From assembly GCA_001602845.1 (NCBI GenBank), contig LUZE01000159.1, forward strand, positions 1-46,394: DNA of 46,394 bases, read 5' to 3'. Positions 9,783-17,282 of the stretch are shown here, one piece after another. Made by a program: the position numbers and the translations under genes. Every line of letters begins with the position of its first letter. The first letter of the stretch is position 1. Source of the stretch: Bacteroidales bacterium Bact_13. Its GTDB lineage: Bacteria; Bacteroidota; Bacteroidia; Bacteroidales; UBA932. The notes under the pieces were generated by a model. The model did no database searches, was not told where the DNA came from, and saw nothing but the letters and a program-made list of their open reading frames with translations.

Positions 9783-10883
9783 ATGGACGTACTGGATATC
9801 TTGCTGGATGCATTGCGGGCGGCGATCCTGATCACCGGGATGGTCGTCATGATGATGATGATGATCGAGAGCCTGAACATCAGTTCGGGCGGGCGTTTCT
9901 TTGAGCGGCTTCGCGGCTCGAAGTTCGGGCAGATCGTCGTGTCGGCGCTGCTGGGCTGGATTCCCGGCTGCATGGGCGGCTTCGCCTCGGTGTCGCTGTT
10001 CTCGCACGGGATGATCAGTTTCGGGGCGCTGGTGGCGATGCTCATCGCCACGTCGGGCGACGAGTCGTTCGTGATGTTCGCCCTCTTCCCGGGCAAGGCG
10101 CTCTGGATTTCACTGATTATCCTGGCCATAGGTATCGTGACGGGCGTACTGATCGACTACGTGGGCCCGAAGCTCGGGCTGAAGCCCTACACGCTGAAGA
10201 CATGCGAAGAGATGCATCTGCACGAAGAAGACGTTCACGACAAGCATGCCCACAAAGACGAGACGCACGCCGGCCAGAAGAAACGCACTTTCACCTGGCG
10301 GCGCGCCGTCCTGTTCGCTGGCATCGCCCTGTATATCGGGGCATTGGCCTTCGGCCTGCTGGAGCATGAGCACGAAGGCGCGGCAGAGCCGCACGATGAG
10401 CATGGCTTCAACCTGCTCAGCGAAGACTGGATGAACATGCTGTTCGCCGCCGTGAGCCTCATCATGCTGGGGGTGGCAGCTTTTGGGTCAGACCATTTCG
10501 TGGAAGGACACCTGTGGCATCATGTCATCGTCCGGCACGTGCCCAAGATCTTCGCCTGGACTTTCGGTGTGCTCGTTGCGCTGGGGTTCATCATGGAATG
10601 GGTCGACGTCAGCACGTGGATCAGCGCCAACGTTCCGCTGATGATCGTGCTGGCCACGCTCATCGGCATTATCCCCGAATCGGGGCCGCACCTGATCTTC
10701 GTCACGCTGTTCGCGGCGGGGGTCATCCCGGCGCCCGTCCTGATCGCCAGCTGCATCTCGCAGGACGGCCATGCCTCCCTGCCCCTGCTCGCCGAATCGA
10801 AACGGGCGTTCCTCCGCGCCAAGCTCATCAACTGCGTCGTGGCCCTGATCGTGGGCTTCGGCGCCCTCTGGTTGTTCCATTAA
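9783..10883 (+). CDS. Putative multi-TM heavy-metal exporter (ArsP_2-like) with His-rich loops
   Basis: 366 residues of mostly hydrophobic helices in the pattern of the putative 10-TM heavy-metal exporter family (ArsP_2, often annotated as putative manganese transporter). Conserved-looking glycine-rich segments include GWIPGCMGGFASV near residue 60 and IIPESGPHLIFVTLFAAGV near 300. Two histidine/acid-rich cytoplasmic or periplasmic loops stand out: HLHEEDVHDKHAHKDETHAG (about 147-166) and EHEHEGAAEPHDEHG (about 193-207). These are natural metal-binding sites and support divalent-cation transport, but the metal (Mn, Zn, Fe or an oxyanion) is not decided by sequence. The leader is too short for a metal riboswitch. 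The following acyltransferase starts 10 bp downstream and is probably cotranscribed. Confidence 0.82.
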   Translation: MDVLDILLDALRAAILITGMVVMMMMMIESLNISSGGRFFERLRGSKFGQIVVSALLGWIPGCMGGFASVSLFSHGMISFGALVAMLIATSGDESFVMFALFPGKALWISLIILAIGIVTGVLIDYVGPKLGLKPYTLKTCEEMHLHEEDVHDKHAHKDETHAGQKKRTFTWRRAVLFAGIALYIGALAFGLLEHEHEGAAEPHDEHGFNLLSEDWMNMLFAAVSLIMLGVAAFGSDHFVEGHLWHHVIVRHVPKIFAWTFGVLVALGFIMEWVDVSTWISANVPLMIVLATLIGIIPESGPHLIFVTLFAAGVIPAPVLIASCISQDGHASLPLLAESKRAFLRAKLINCVVALIVGFGALWLFH

Positions 10884-10893
10884 ACACACTTCC

Positions 10894-11508
10894 ATGTCCG
10901 ATACCAAGCTCAATCCCCCGCTCGCCGCACTGGTCCGCACCTTTCTCAAACCCACGGTTTATTATCTGGACCCTTCTCACAAGGACGAAATCCTGGCCGA
11001 GCCTTCCATCATCGTGTGCAACCACACCGGGCACCTCGACGGCCCCGTCATCAACACGGCGCTCTACAAGCACAAGCTGCACACGCTGGCGGCCAAGGAC
11101 CGCTTCGAGCAGCGGGGATTCGGCTTCTTTTTGCGGCATACGGGCTGCATACCGATCGACCGGGAGCACGCCGACACCTCGTGGATACGCACGGCCCTGA
11201 AGATTCTCAAAGTGGACCGGGAACACATCGTCATCTATCCGGAAGGCCGGCACGGGGAGCACCGCAAGCAGCTTCCCTTCCACTCCGGCGTGATGATGCT
11301 CACCGCACTCGCCCAGGTGCCCGTCGTGCTGATCTACCAGGACGGTCCCGTGAAATGGTTCCGCCGCAACAAGTTGATCATCGCCCCTCCCTACCGTCTC
11401 ACGCCGCCCGAAAATGCAATCAGCGCCGACTACGTTGAAGAGCAGACAGCGCTTTTGCAGCAGAAAATGAAGGACCTGATGGACGCCTTCATCGAGATGG
11501 AAGGGTAA
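10894..11508 (+). CDS. PlsC-like 1-acyl-sn-glycerol-3-phosphate acyltransferase
   Basis: 204 residues, short but complete for the PlsC/LPLAT superfamily. Motif I is NHTGHLD near residue 43 (the HX4D catalytic pair), motif III is YPEGRHG near residue 115, and an arginine-containing motif II (GCIPIDRE) lies between. It would transfer an acyl group to lysophosphatidate or a related lysolipid at the inner membrane. No N-terminal membrane helix is obvious, so association is probably peripheral or by a hydrophobic patch. It follows the metal exporter by 10 bp and abuts the convergent OMP gene (stop codons at 11506-11508 and 11509-11511). Confidence 0.88.
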   Translation: MSDTKLNPPLAALVRTFLKPTVYYLDPSHKDEILAEPSIIVCNHTGHLDGPVINTALYKHKLHTLAAKDRFEQRGFGFFLRHTGCIPIDREHADTSWIRTALKILKVDREHIVIYPEGRHGEHRKQLPFHSGVMMLTALAQVPVVLIYQDGPVKWFRRNKLIIAPPYRLTPPENAISADYVEEQTALLQQKMKDLMDAFIEMEG

Positions 11509-12033
11509 TCAGAACACATCGCCCAGGCGGATGAAAATGGTATGGGGAATATCGTCGAAGCCATGCCGGCTTCCCTTCGCGGGTATGGTCAGGGCCCGCT
11601 CATACCCCACTTTCAGGGATATATGGTTGAACACAATCATCTGGATTCCAACCTGCCATCCGACAGAGTATGGCTTGGCATACATAGCCCCGTCGGAGAC
11701 CTTGATGCCGAAATACGGGCCGGCCAGGGCAGAAAGGGAAAAGCCGGAGTCAGTATCGATGAAACGGTATGCCGCATTCGCTTCGAGCTGGGCATAATTG
11801 GTGATGTATTGTCCCCCTTTCGTGTTCAGGCCGGCGCCCAGGGTTAAATCCCATTTCGGGACCATCCATGTATAGTCCAGGCCGAAATTGGAAAAATGGC
11901 ATTCGGCATTTTTGAAGCCCGATTGGTGACCTGTCTCATCGGATATCGCTACTCCATACCATAACGTCCAGCGCTGCGCATTCGCCGACAATGCAAGACA
12001 AAGCATGACAAACAGTATAACGCCCTTTTTCAT
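11509..12033 (-). CDS. Small outer-membrane beta-barrel-like protein (copy A of a tandem pair)
   Basis: 174 residues. A signal peptide (MKKGVILFVMLCLALSANAQ) is followed by alternating aromatic/polar strands and a C-terminal strand HTIFIRLGDVF ending in phenylalanine, as expected for an outer-membrane barrel of about eight strands. It closely resembles the gene directly upstream (12046-12588): shared blocks include LGAGLNTKG, NAAYRFI, TDSGFSLSAL, GPYFG and LKVGYERA. The nucleotide sequences are also visibly alike, so this is a fairly recent tandem duplication. The start lies 12 bp after the stop of its paralogue, so both are probably one transcript. Function unknown; a structural porin-family protein is the best description. 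Confidence 0.85.
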   Translation of the reverse strand: MKKGVILFVMLCLALSANAQRWTLWYGVAISDETGHQSGFKNAECHFSNFGLDYTWMVPKWDLTLGAGLNTKGGQYITNYAQLEANAAYRFIDTDSGFSLSALAGPYFGIKVSDGAMYAKPYSVGWQVGIQMIVFNHISLKVGYERALTIPAKGSRHGFDDIPHTIFIRLGDVF

Positions 12034-12045
12034 ATCTTTTTCCTT

Positions 12046-12588
12046 TTAAAAAGCATCACCTATCCGGATGAAGAGGGAATGCGGAATTCTATCTGATGAT
12101 TGCGCGTATCCTTTTATGGGTGAATTAAATGCCCGTTCATACCCGACCTTCAAGGATAATCGCTTGAAAAAAATCATCTGGATACCGGCCTGCCAGCCGA
12201 CAGAGCATGACTGGAATTTAATGCCCGGAACCCAGTTCCTGCTGTTGTCCGCTATTTTGACGCCGAAATACGGGCCGGTCAAAGCAGAAAGGGAAAAGCC
12301 GGAGTCGGTATTGATGAACCGGTATGCCGCATTCCCTTCGAGTTGCGCATAATTGATTTGGTATGCGTGCCCTTTTGTATTCAAGCCGGCACCCAGGGTA
12401 AAATCCCAGTTCGAGACCATGAACGCATAGTCCACGCCACAATTCGAAAAATGCAATTTGGGATTATAGCTGTTCGACGAGTTTCTGATCTCGTCCGAAA
12501 TAGATACGCCGTACCATATCGTCCAGCGCTGTGCACCCGCCGACAACGCAAGGCTTAATCCCAACAAAAATAATATTACTTTTTTCAT
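12046..12588 (-). CDS. Small outer-membrane beta-barrel-like protein (copy B of a tandem pair)
   Basis: 180 residues from ATG 12588 (MKKVILFLLGLSLALSAGAQ), chosen because the signal peptide starts there; an in-frame ATG at 12624 would add 12 polar residues before it. Body and C-terminal strand (HSLFIRIGDAF) parallel copy A, with a small insertion before SVGWQ (DNSRNWVPGIKFQS) that probably makes one surface loop longer. The divergence between the copies is concentrated in such loop-like segments while strand-like blocks are kept, which fits surface variation under selection or phage/immune pressure (inference). No TAnnTTTG box was found upstream. Confidence 0.85.
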   Translation of the reverse strand: MKKVILFLLGLSLALSAGAQRWTIWYGVSISDEIRNSSNSYNPKLHFSNCGVDYAFMVSNWDFTLGAGLNTKGHAYQINYAQLEGNAAYRFINTDSGFSLSALTGPYFGVKIADNSRNWVPGIKFQSCSVGWQAGIQMIFFKRLSLKVGYERAFNSPIKGYAQSSDRIPHSLFIRIGDAF

Positions 12589-12669
12589 AGACTCAGTTGT
12601 GAGAAACACACTTATTAGATGCAAAAAGGCGATAAAATGTTGCGTCCCCGAGGGGATTTATCCCATTGG

Positions 12670-12717
12670 CTGGCCACAGAATGGATAATCAGCATATACG
12701 GTTCATCCTGTGGCCAG
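12670..12717. terminator. Inverted repeat CTGGCCACAG / CTGTGGCCAG between envelope genes
   Basis: A perfect 10-bp inverted repeat (12670-12679 and 12708-12717) with partial pairing inside the loop lies just past the stop of the minus-strand gene 12736-13236 and before the start of copy B. The arms are GC-rich in an otherwise AT-leaning gap. Plus-strand sequence after it is T-rich (TTTTGTTTG), while the minus-strand side lacks a clean T run. It may be a terminator or a processing/attenuation hairpin. The rest of the 147-bp gap shows a short CCCC/GGGG palindrome near 12645 and nothing else. Confidence 0.45.
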
Positions 12718-12735
12718 GTTTTGTTTGTCCCTTTA

Positions 12736-13236
12736 TTAGAACTCATATCCTAATTTTATTCCGATAAAAGCTCCCCATGCTTTTTCATTGTTCACAGAAT
12801 CAACGCACATAAAACCAGATTTCACCATCGGCCCAACAATTAGTTGAGTACGGTTCCCGAATCGGTGAAATAATCCCATCGATATCGAAACCAAAGGAAC
12901 CGCTCCCATCATCAAACAACCGACGCCTCCTTGTCCTGAAAGATAGCCCCCGGTATTCACCCCTTTGCCAAACGGAATCATCCCACGCAATAAAACTTGA
13001 GCAGAGAGTCCAAAATCAAAACCAGCACATAAGCCGGCAGATAAATAGTCTCCGATATGCCATCCTCTGGTATAAAGAACGCTAAAATCGGGTGTAGCAG
13101 AACCGCCTAAAGCAGAACCAACGCCTATGGTTGCAGATACTTCATTAAAACCCCGTATGTTCGTATTCTGTGCTGACAGATTAAACTGGATACAGAGTAA
13201 TGCAATGAAAGATACTACTGTAGCATTGATGTTCAT
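12736..13236 (-). CDS. Hypothetical outer-membrane-like protein, glycine-rich
   Basis: 166 residues from ATG 13236 (MNINATVVSFIALLCIQFNLSAQ), preferred because the signal peptide begins there; ATG 13263 adds nine residues. The mature part is glycine-rich with amphipathic strand-like segments (GVGSALGGSATPDFSVLYTRG, GGYLSGQGGVGCLMMG) and ends in IGIKLGYEF, a typical terminal aromatic of outer-membrane barrels. It resembles porin-family hypothetical proteins of Bacteroidales but I do not recognise a named family. Base composition is clearly more AT-rich than the flanks and codon choice differs, so this gene and its upstream neighbour may be recent arrivals. Confidence 0.7.
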   Translation of the reverse strand: MNINATVVSFIALLCIQFNLSAQNTNIRGFNEVSATIGVGSALGGSATPDFSVLYTRGWHIGDYLSAGLCAGFDFGLSAQVLLRGMIPFGKGVNTGGYLSGQGGVGCLMMGAVPLVSISMGLFHRFGNRTQLIVGPMVKSGFMCVDSVNNEKAWGAFIGIKLGYEF

Positions 13237-13299
13237 ATGCTTAATCTGGATAAAAGCTTTCATGGATTATTAGATTTATTAATAATTTTCAATAGTCGA

Positions 13300-13830
13300 C
13301 TATTGCCTCTCATACTCTAGCGTCAATACCTGAGAGTTATCATCATTGGGAATATATTCCTTGAGCGTCAGTTTGTTTTTTGTTACTTCAATGACTTCGA
13401 AAACGGAGACATACCCCAGTATGCCGTCGTAACGGTACACTGCATACGCAAGGACATTGTCCTTATAAAGCCACTTGCCCGTTTCCTGAAATGTATCATA
13501 TGCATCTTGAATTGTAAGAATTGCTTGTACTGTCTTTATGAAGTCACCCCCTTTGATAAGGTTCAATCCATATTCAGAATATGTGTCCTGATCATATTCA
13601 AGCCATTCCCCTCCATGTTTGTAACGCATATGACCCGTTTTGAACGTCCAATTTTGACAAATGTCTTTCTCGCTGAACTTATTGTCCCCGGACTGATAAT
13701 CCCCTTTCCAATCCTCAATCGCCCTTATCAATATATGATTGTCCGTGTCTCCAATAGACAGGTCCACGCAGGAATTAGCTACGATTAACAGGAGACCCTG
13801 AATGATAAGAAATGTGATAATCTTTTTCAT
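13300..13830 (-). CDS. Hypothetical lipoprotein
   Basis: 176 residues. The N-terminus has a signal peptide with a lipobox-like VANSC (Cys 21). The mature protein is polar and aromatic-rich (NWTFKTGHMRYKHGGEWLEYD, WLYKDNVLAYAVYRYDG), looks like a lipocalin-like or beta-sandwich small lipoprotein, and ends without further membrane segments. No recognised family. It is AT-rich relative to the window and lies 36 bp upstream of the gene ending at 12736, on the same strand, probably one operon. It is divergent from the ECF sigma factor at 13972. Confidence 0.7.
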   Translation of the reverse strand: MKKIITFLIIQGLLLIVANSCVDLSIGDTDNHILIRAIEDWKGDYQSGDNKFSEKDICQNWTFKTGHMRYKHGGEWLEYDQDTYSEYGLNLIKGGDFIKTVQAILTIQDAYDTFQETGKWLYKDNVLAYAVYRYDGILGYVSVFEVIEVTKNKLTLKEYIPNDDNSQVLTLEYERQ

Positions 13831-13869
13831 CGCTATTTGAGTGTTTATGTAATAAATGACAAAAAGCTA

Positions 13870-13914
13870 TTTCCTTGCGTTGATATTATTTTGAAATAAA
13901 ATGACGCAAGGAAA
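13870..13914. promoter_or_regulatory. Perfect 11-bp inverted repeat in divergent intergenic region
   Basis: TTTCCTTGCGT (13870-13880) and ACGCAAGGAAA (13904-13914) are perfect complements with a 23-nt AT-rich spacer. They lie in the 141-bp gap between the minus-strand lipoprotein and the plus-strand sigma factor, 46 nt before the sigma -7 box. Position suggests a two-fold operator or a hairpin; there is no T run on the plus side and only five T on the minus side, so a terminator is less likely. Nothing else was seen in this gap apart from the promoter element. Confidence 0.45.
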
Positions 13915-13959
13915 CAGGCGTTCTGCATTTATAGAGCGAGAAATGCCAGAAGAATGAGT

Positions 13960-13967
13960 TACCTTTG
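13960..13967 (+). promoter_or_regulatory. -7 promoter element TACCTTTG directly before sigma gene start
   Basis: Exact TAnnTTTG match ending only 4 nt before ATG 13972. With the usual spacing from -7 box to transcription start, the mRNA would begin at or within a few bases of the start codon, giving a leaderless message, or else translation starts further downstream (for example TTG near 14004). Confidence 0.55.
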
Positions 13968-13971
13968 ATGA

Positions 13972-14553
13972 ATGGTTCCTGCGACTGGGGATAAGGAAAA
14001 AGAGTTGGTTTTGGCGCTGCGGGAAAGGACTGAAGAAGGTCAGCGCGCTTGCTACGAGCAGTATTACTGTTATCTGACTGCCGTATGCGCTCGTTATGTC
14101 CCTTCTGATGAGGATGTAAAGGATCTGCTGCAAGAGATATTCATTAAGATTTTCACACAAATTGACCGTTTTTCCTATCGAGGGCCCGGTTCTTTCCGGG
14201 CCTGGTGTCATCAGGTCGCTGTCAACGAGTCGTTGATGTTTCTCCGCTCGCGGAAGCGACGAAGGATGCTGTCAATCGAGCGATATGACCGGCAGAGCGA
14301 TGAGGAAGAGGTTCCGGACGACCCCATGGTGGAGGATATTCCTCCCGGCATATTGCTCGATTTGATCCGAAAACTGCCAGAACGATATCGTACGGTTTTC
14401 AACCTGTATATTTTCGAAGATAAAAGCCATCGGGAAATTGCCGGACTACTGCATATAAAAGAAGATAGTTCCGCTTCAAATCTACACCGGGCGAAAGCGT
14501 TGCTTGCCAAATGGATTGAAGCCTACAAAAAAGGGAAATCACATGGAGGATAA
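13972..14553 (+). CDS. ECF-type RNA polymerase sigma-70 factor, partner of the adjacent anti-sigma
   Basis: 193 residues. Region 2 is present (YEQYYCYLTAVCARYV, DVKDLLQEIFIKIFTQIDRF, RAWCHQVAVNESL) and region 4 as a helix-turn-helix (LPERYRTVFNLYIFEDKSHREIAGLLHI, SASNLHRAKALL), with no region 1 or 3, as in ECF sigma factors. The stop lies inside the next gene, which encodes a membrane protein of the dual-membrane anti-sigma type; the 11-nt overlap implies translational coupling and stoichiometric production. It should be sequestered at the inner membrane until released by an envelope signal. The regulon is unknown. Start is uncertain because the promoter box sits 4 nt upstream. Confidence 0.9.
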   Translation: MVPATGDKEKELVLALRERTEEGQRACYEQYYCYLTAVCARYVPSDEDVKDLLQEIFIKIFTQIDRFSYRGPGSFRAWCHQVAVNESLMFLRSRKRRRMLSIERYDRQSDEEEVPDDPMVEDIPPGILLDLIRKLPERYRTVFNLYIFEDKSHREIAGLLHIKEDSSASNLHRAKALLAKWIEAYKKGKSHGG

Positions 14554-15622
14554 ATGGAAACAGAAGTTCAAGGAAAAGCTTGAAGGGTATCAGTCAGATG
14601 TGCAGATTCCCCTGTTCCTGCCGCTGAAGAAACATCACTCGTTTGTCTATTGGCTCATGGGAGCCGCAGCAGCTGCCATCGTGACGTTGCTGCTCTGGCT
14701 TTATCCCCGGCAGGAGCGCCATCCGGATTCAGTTGCGTTACATTCAATCCATGAAGCCGTTGCGGAAGTCAGGATGAATCCGTATCAATTCGTCATTGCA
14801 GATTTCAATTTGCCGGATCGGACTCATATCAAGATAGAAACTGAAAAGGACCAGGATCGTACAGTGCCCCCTCCTCAGGTGCAAAGGCAGGAACCGACAA
14901 CGCCTCCGACGGCTCCTGGGCAAGAGACACCGTCCGAAAACGATACCCATACTGATACGGACTCCGAATCGATACAATCAAAACAAATCATTCCCAGCCC
15001 TTCCAGCCCGGCCGGTCACAGGCATTGGTCCATGAAGGTACAGGGAGTTCCACGGCTTGCCGGAATATTTCAGGAACAACGATTTGAAAGAAAGCCGGGA
15101 GCCGCGGTTTTCATGGACAGCCTATATTCCTTTGTCCCTCCTGTAAAAGCGGGCATATCGTTTATGTTTCCAATTTCGCAAAACTGGTCAGTAGAAAGTG
15201 GCCTGAACTATAGCCATCATGTTGTCAAATGGCAGGCACGTGCCGATCATGAGCCTTTTTCGGAAAGCATCTTCCACCAATATTTCCTGGGAATTCCTGT
15301 AAGAATCAATTATCGGATACTCGATTACCAGCAACTGAGTCTATACGGCGCAATAGGAGGAGAATTGTCTATCAGGCTGGCCGCCAACAATCAAGAAATA
15401 CACTACGGCACAGCCCTTCCAAACAGGAAGTTGTACGGCCATCCATTGTTGTTTTCACTTACTGCCGGCGCCGGCGTCGATTTCCGGTTTACTTCCTGGC
15501 TAGGTCTCTATGCTGAGCCGGGTATAGCGTGGTACCTGAACGAAATCCGGGATATTCCCGATTACCACTGGCGACGCCCCCTTTCATTTGAAATAACTGT
15601 CGGCCTCCGCTTCTCGCTTTAG
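14543..15622 (+). CDS. Candidate dual-membrane-spanning anti-sigma factor (N-terminal TM, linker, C-terminal barrel domain)
   Basis: 359 residues from ATG 14543 (MEDKWKQKFKEKLEGYQ), preferred over ATG 14504 because it matches the start of the homologue at 24173. Cytoplasmic segment of about 35 residues, one transmembrane helix (about 38-57, WLMGAAAAAIVTLLLWLYP), a proline/threonine-rich low-complexity linker (about 110-165) and a C-terminal outer-membrane beta-barrel-like domain (about 175-359) ending VGLRFSL. This layout corresponds to the Dma proteins described in Bacteroides thetaiotaomicron, which bind an ECF sigma factor in the cytoplasm and reach the outer membrane. Overlap with the sigma gene (11 nt) supports the pairing. 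Direct sigma binding is inferred. Confidence 0.82.
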   Translation: MEDKWKQKFKEKLEGYQSDVQIPLFLPLKKHHSFVYWLMGAAAAAIVTLLLWLYPRQERHPDSVALHSIHEAVAEVRMNPYQFVIADFNLPDRTHIKIETEKDQDRTVPPPQVQRQEPTTPPTAPGQETPSENDTHTDTDSESIQSKQIIPSPSSPAGHRHWSMKVQGVPRLAGIFQEQRFERKPGAAVFMDSLYSFVPPVKAGISFMFPISQNWSVESGLNYSHHVVKWQARADHEPFSESIFHQYFLGIPVRINYRILDYQQLSLYGAIGGELSIRLAANNQEIHYGTALPNRKLYGHPLLFSLTAGAGVDFRFTSWLGLYAEPGIAWYLNEIRDIPDYHWRRPLSFEITVGLRFSL

Positions 15623-15654
15623 TCATAATCTGTCCGCAATCTCCGATAATTTGT

Positions 15655-15662
15655 TATCTTTG
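15655..15662 (+). promoter_or_regulatory. -7 promoter element TATCTTTG directly before tsaE
   Basis: Exact TAnnTTTG match whose last base is 6 nt before ATG 15669. The predicted transcript starts at or next to the ATG, so tsaE and the operon behind it would be read from a leaderless or nearly leaderless mRNA. No strong -33 match upstream. Confidence 0.65.
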
Positions 15663-15668
15663 TAGATT

Positions 15669-16082
15669 ATGACGGAGATTATCATCAACGGGACGCAGGA
15701 CCTGCCGCGGGCGGCACGGGCCTTCCTGGCACACAAGGGAGAGGCCACGGTGGTGGCGTTCTACGGCGCGATGGGCGCCGGGAAGACCACCTTCATCACG
15801 GCGGTCTGCGAGGCGCTGGGCGTGCGCGACGTGGTGACCAGCCCCACCTTTACCATCGTCAACGAATACCGCGACGGCGCGGGCGAACCCGTCTATCACT
15901 TTGATTTCTACCGCATCAACCGCCTTTCCGAGGCCCTCGACATCGGGCTCTACGAGTATTTCGACTCCGGCGCGCTCTGCCTGGTCGAATGGCCCGAGAT
16001 GATCGAGGAACTGCTGCCCGACGACACGCTGAAAGTCCGGATCCTGGTGGAAGATGCCGACACGCGAACCTTATTGTTCTAG
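15669..16082 (+). CDS. tsaE: tRNA threonylcarbamoyladenosine biosynthesis ATPase TsaE
   Basis: 137 residues, normal TsaE length. The P-loop YGAMGAGKTTF (about 32-42), the switch-like SPTFTIVNEY (about 58-67), HFDFYRI and CLVEWPEM near residues 106-113 are the family hallmarks. TsaE is the ATPase that works with TsaB and TsaD to make t6A37 in ANN-decoding tRNAs, and is essential in most bacteria. The start is set by the -7 box 6 nt upstream. It is followed after 3 bp by namZ, so an essential housekeeping gene appears to lead a cell-wall sugar operon. Confidence 0.96.
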   Translation: MTEIIINGTQDLPRAARAFLAHKGEATVVAFYGAMGAGKTTFITAVCEALGVRDVVTSPTFTIVNEYRDGAGEPVYHFDFYRINRLSEALDIGLYEYFDSGALCLVEWPEMIEELLPDDTLKVRILVEDADTRTLLF

Positions 16083-16085
16083 GAT

Positions 16086-17282
16086 ATGAAACGACTGCTC
16101 CTGATTACGGCCCTCCTTGCCTCGCTGGCTTCGTGCGCCACGGAACCCAAGGCACGGACCTACGCCCCCACACCCGACATCCTCCCCGGCGCCACGGACC
16201 TCGAAGCCTATCTCCCGCTCCTCGCGGGGCAGCGGGTGTCCATCCTTTCCAACCAGACCGGCATCATCGCACCGGGACGGCACGTGCTCGACACGCTCCT
16301 CTCGCTCGGGGTCAACGTCGTTTCCATCTTCTCGCCCGAGCACGGATTCCGCGGGACGGCCGACGCCGGCGAGCTGGTGAGCAGCTCGGTCGACGAGCCT
16401 ACGGGCGTGCCCATCCGCTCGCTCTATGACGGTAAGGGCGGCGTCCCGTCCGACGAGGCCGTGGATGAATTCGACGTGCTGCTGTTCGACCTGCAGGACG
16501 TGGGCTGCCGCTTCTACACCTACAACGTGACCATGGGCAAGATGATGGGCGTCTGCGCGAAGCACGGCAAGAAGATGATCGTCCTCGACCGCCCGAACCC
16601 CATCGGCTTCTACGTGGACGGCCCGATCCTCGACATGAAATACAAGTCCGGCGTGGGCTGGTACCCCATCCCTGTCTGCCACGGCATGACGCTGGGCGAG
16701 CTTGCCCTGATGATCAACGGGGAAGGCTGGCTGCCTGACGGCGCCAAGTGCGACCTGACCGTCATCCCGTGCCGCAACTACACCCACCAGTCCCGTTATG
16801 TGCTGCCTGTCAAGCCCTCGCCCAACCTGCCTGACATGCGGTCGGTGTATCTCTATCCCTCGACCTGCTACTTCGAGGCGACGCCGGTGAGCCTGGGCCG
16901 CGGCACGGCGAATGCCTTCCAGATGTACGGGCACCCGAACATGAAGGGCTACAAGTTCTCCTTCACGCCCCGCAGCGTGGAAGGGGCCAAGAACCCGCCG
17001 CAACTCGACCGGGAGTGCTGGGGCGTGGACCTGCGCACCGAGCCGTCCGACGAAGCGGTGAACGCGGCCGGCATCAACCTCGAATACGTGATCGACGCCT
17101 ACCGCAACCTCAACCTCGACGACTTCTTCTTCCGCTCGTTCTTCGAGCTGCTCATCGGCCGCGACTACGTGCGCAAGATGATCAAGCAGGGCGCTTCCGC
17201 CGAAGAAATCAAGGCCATGTGGGCGGACGACGTGGCATCGTTCAAGGAACAACGCAAACCTTATCTGCTATATGAAGAATAA
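16086..17282 (+). CDS. namZ: NamZ-type exo-beta-N-acetylmuramidase (DUF1343) lipoprotein
   Basis: 398 residues. The signal peptide ends in a lipobox LASC (Cys about 18). The DUF1343 core is complete: LSNQTGI, FSPEHGFRG (about 78-86), FDLQDVGCRFYTY (about 135-147), LDRPNPIG, a WYPIPVCHGMTLGELA segment and SLGRGTANAFQMYGHP. This family (GH171) was shown to release N-acetylmuramic acid from the non-reducing ends of peptidoglycan fragments. As a lipoprotein it should act in the periplasm. The stop overlaps the GH18 start by 11 nt. Next-door kinase, permease and SIS genes fit uptake and catabolism of the released sugar. Confidence 0.92.
   Translation: MKRLLLITALLASLASCATEPKARTYAPTPDILPGATDLEAYLPLLAGQRVSILSNQTGIIAPGRHVLDTLLSLGVNVVSIFSPEHGFRGTADAGELVSSSVDEPTGVPIRSLYDGKGGVPSDEAVDEFDVLLFDLQDVGCRFYTYNVTMGKMMGVCAKHGKKMIVLDRPNPIGFYVDGPILDMKYKSGVGWYPIPVCHGMTLGELALMINGEGWLPDGAKCDLTVIPCRNYTHQSRYVLPVKPSPNLPDMRSVYLYPSTCYFEATPVSLGRGTANAFQMYGHPNMKGYKFSFTPRSVEGAKNPPQLDRECWGVDLRTEPSDEAVNAAGINLEYVIDAYRNLNLDDFFFRSFFELLIGRDYVRKMIKQGASAEEIKAMWADDVASFKEQRKPYLLYEE

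Noticed and set aside
13867-14211. Minus-strand frame of 114 codons over the sigma promoter and gene start
   Set aside because: It overlaps the inverted repeat, the -7 box and the sigma region 2 coding sequence; no motif supports it.
16071-17252. 393-codon minus-strand frame opposite namZ
   Set aside because: Antisense artefact; low-complexity His/Val/Asp-rich translation, and namZ on the plus strand is clear.
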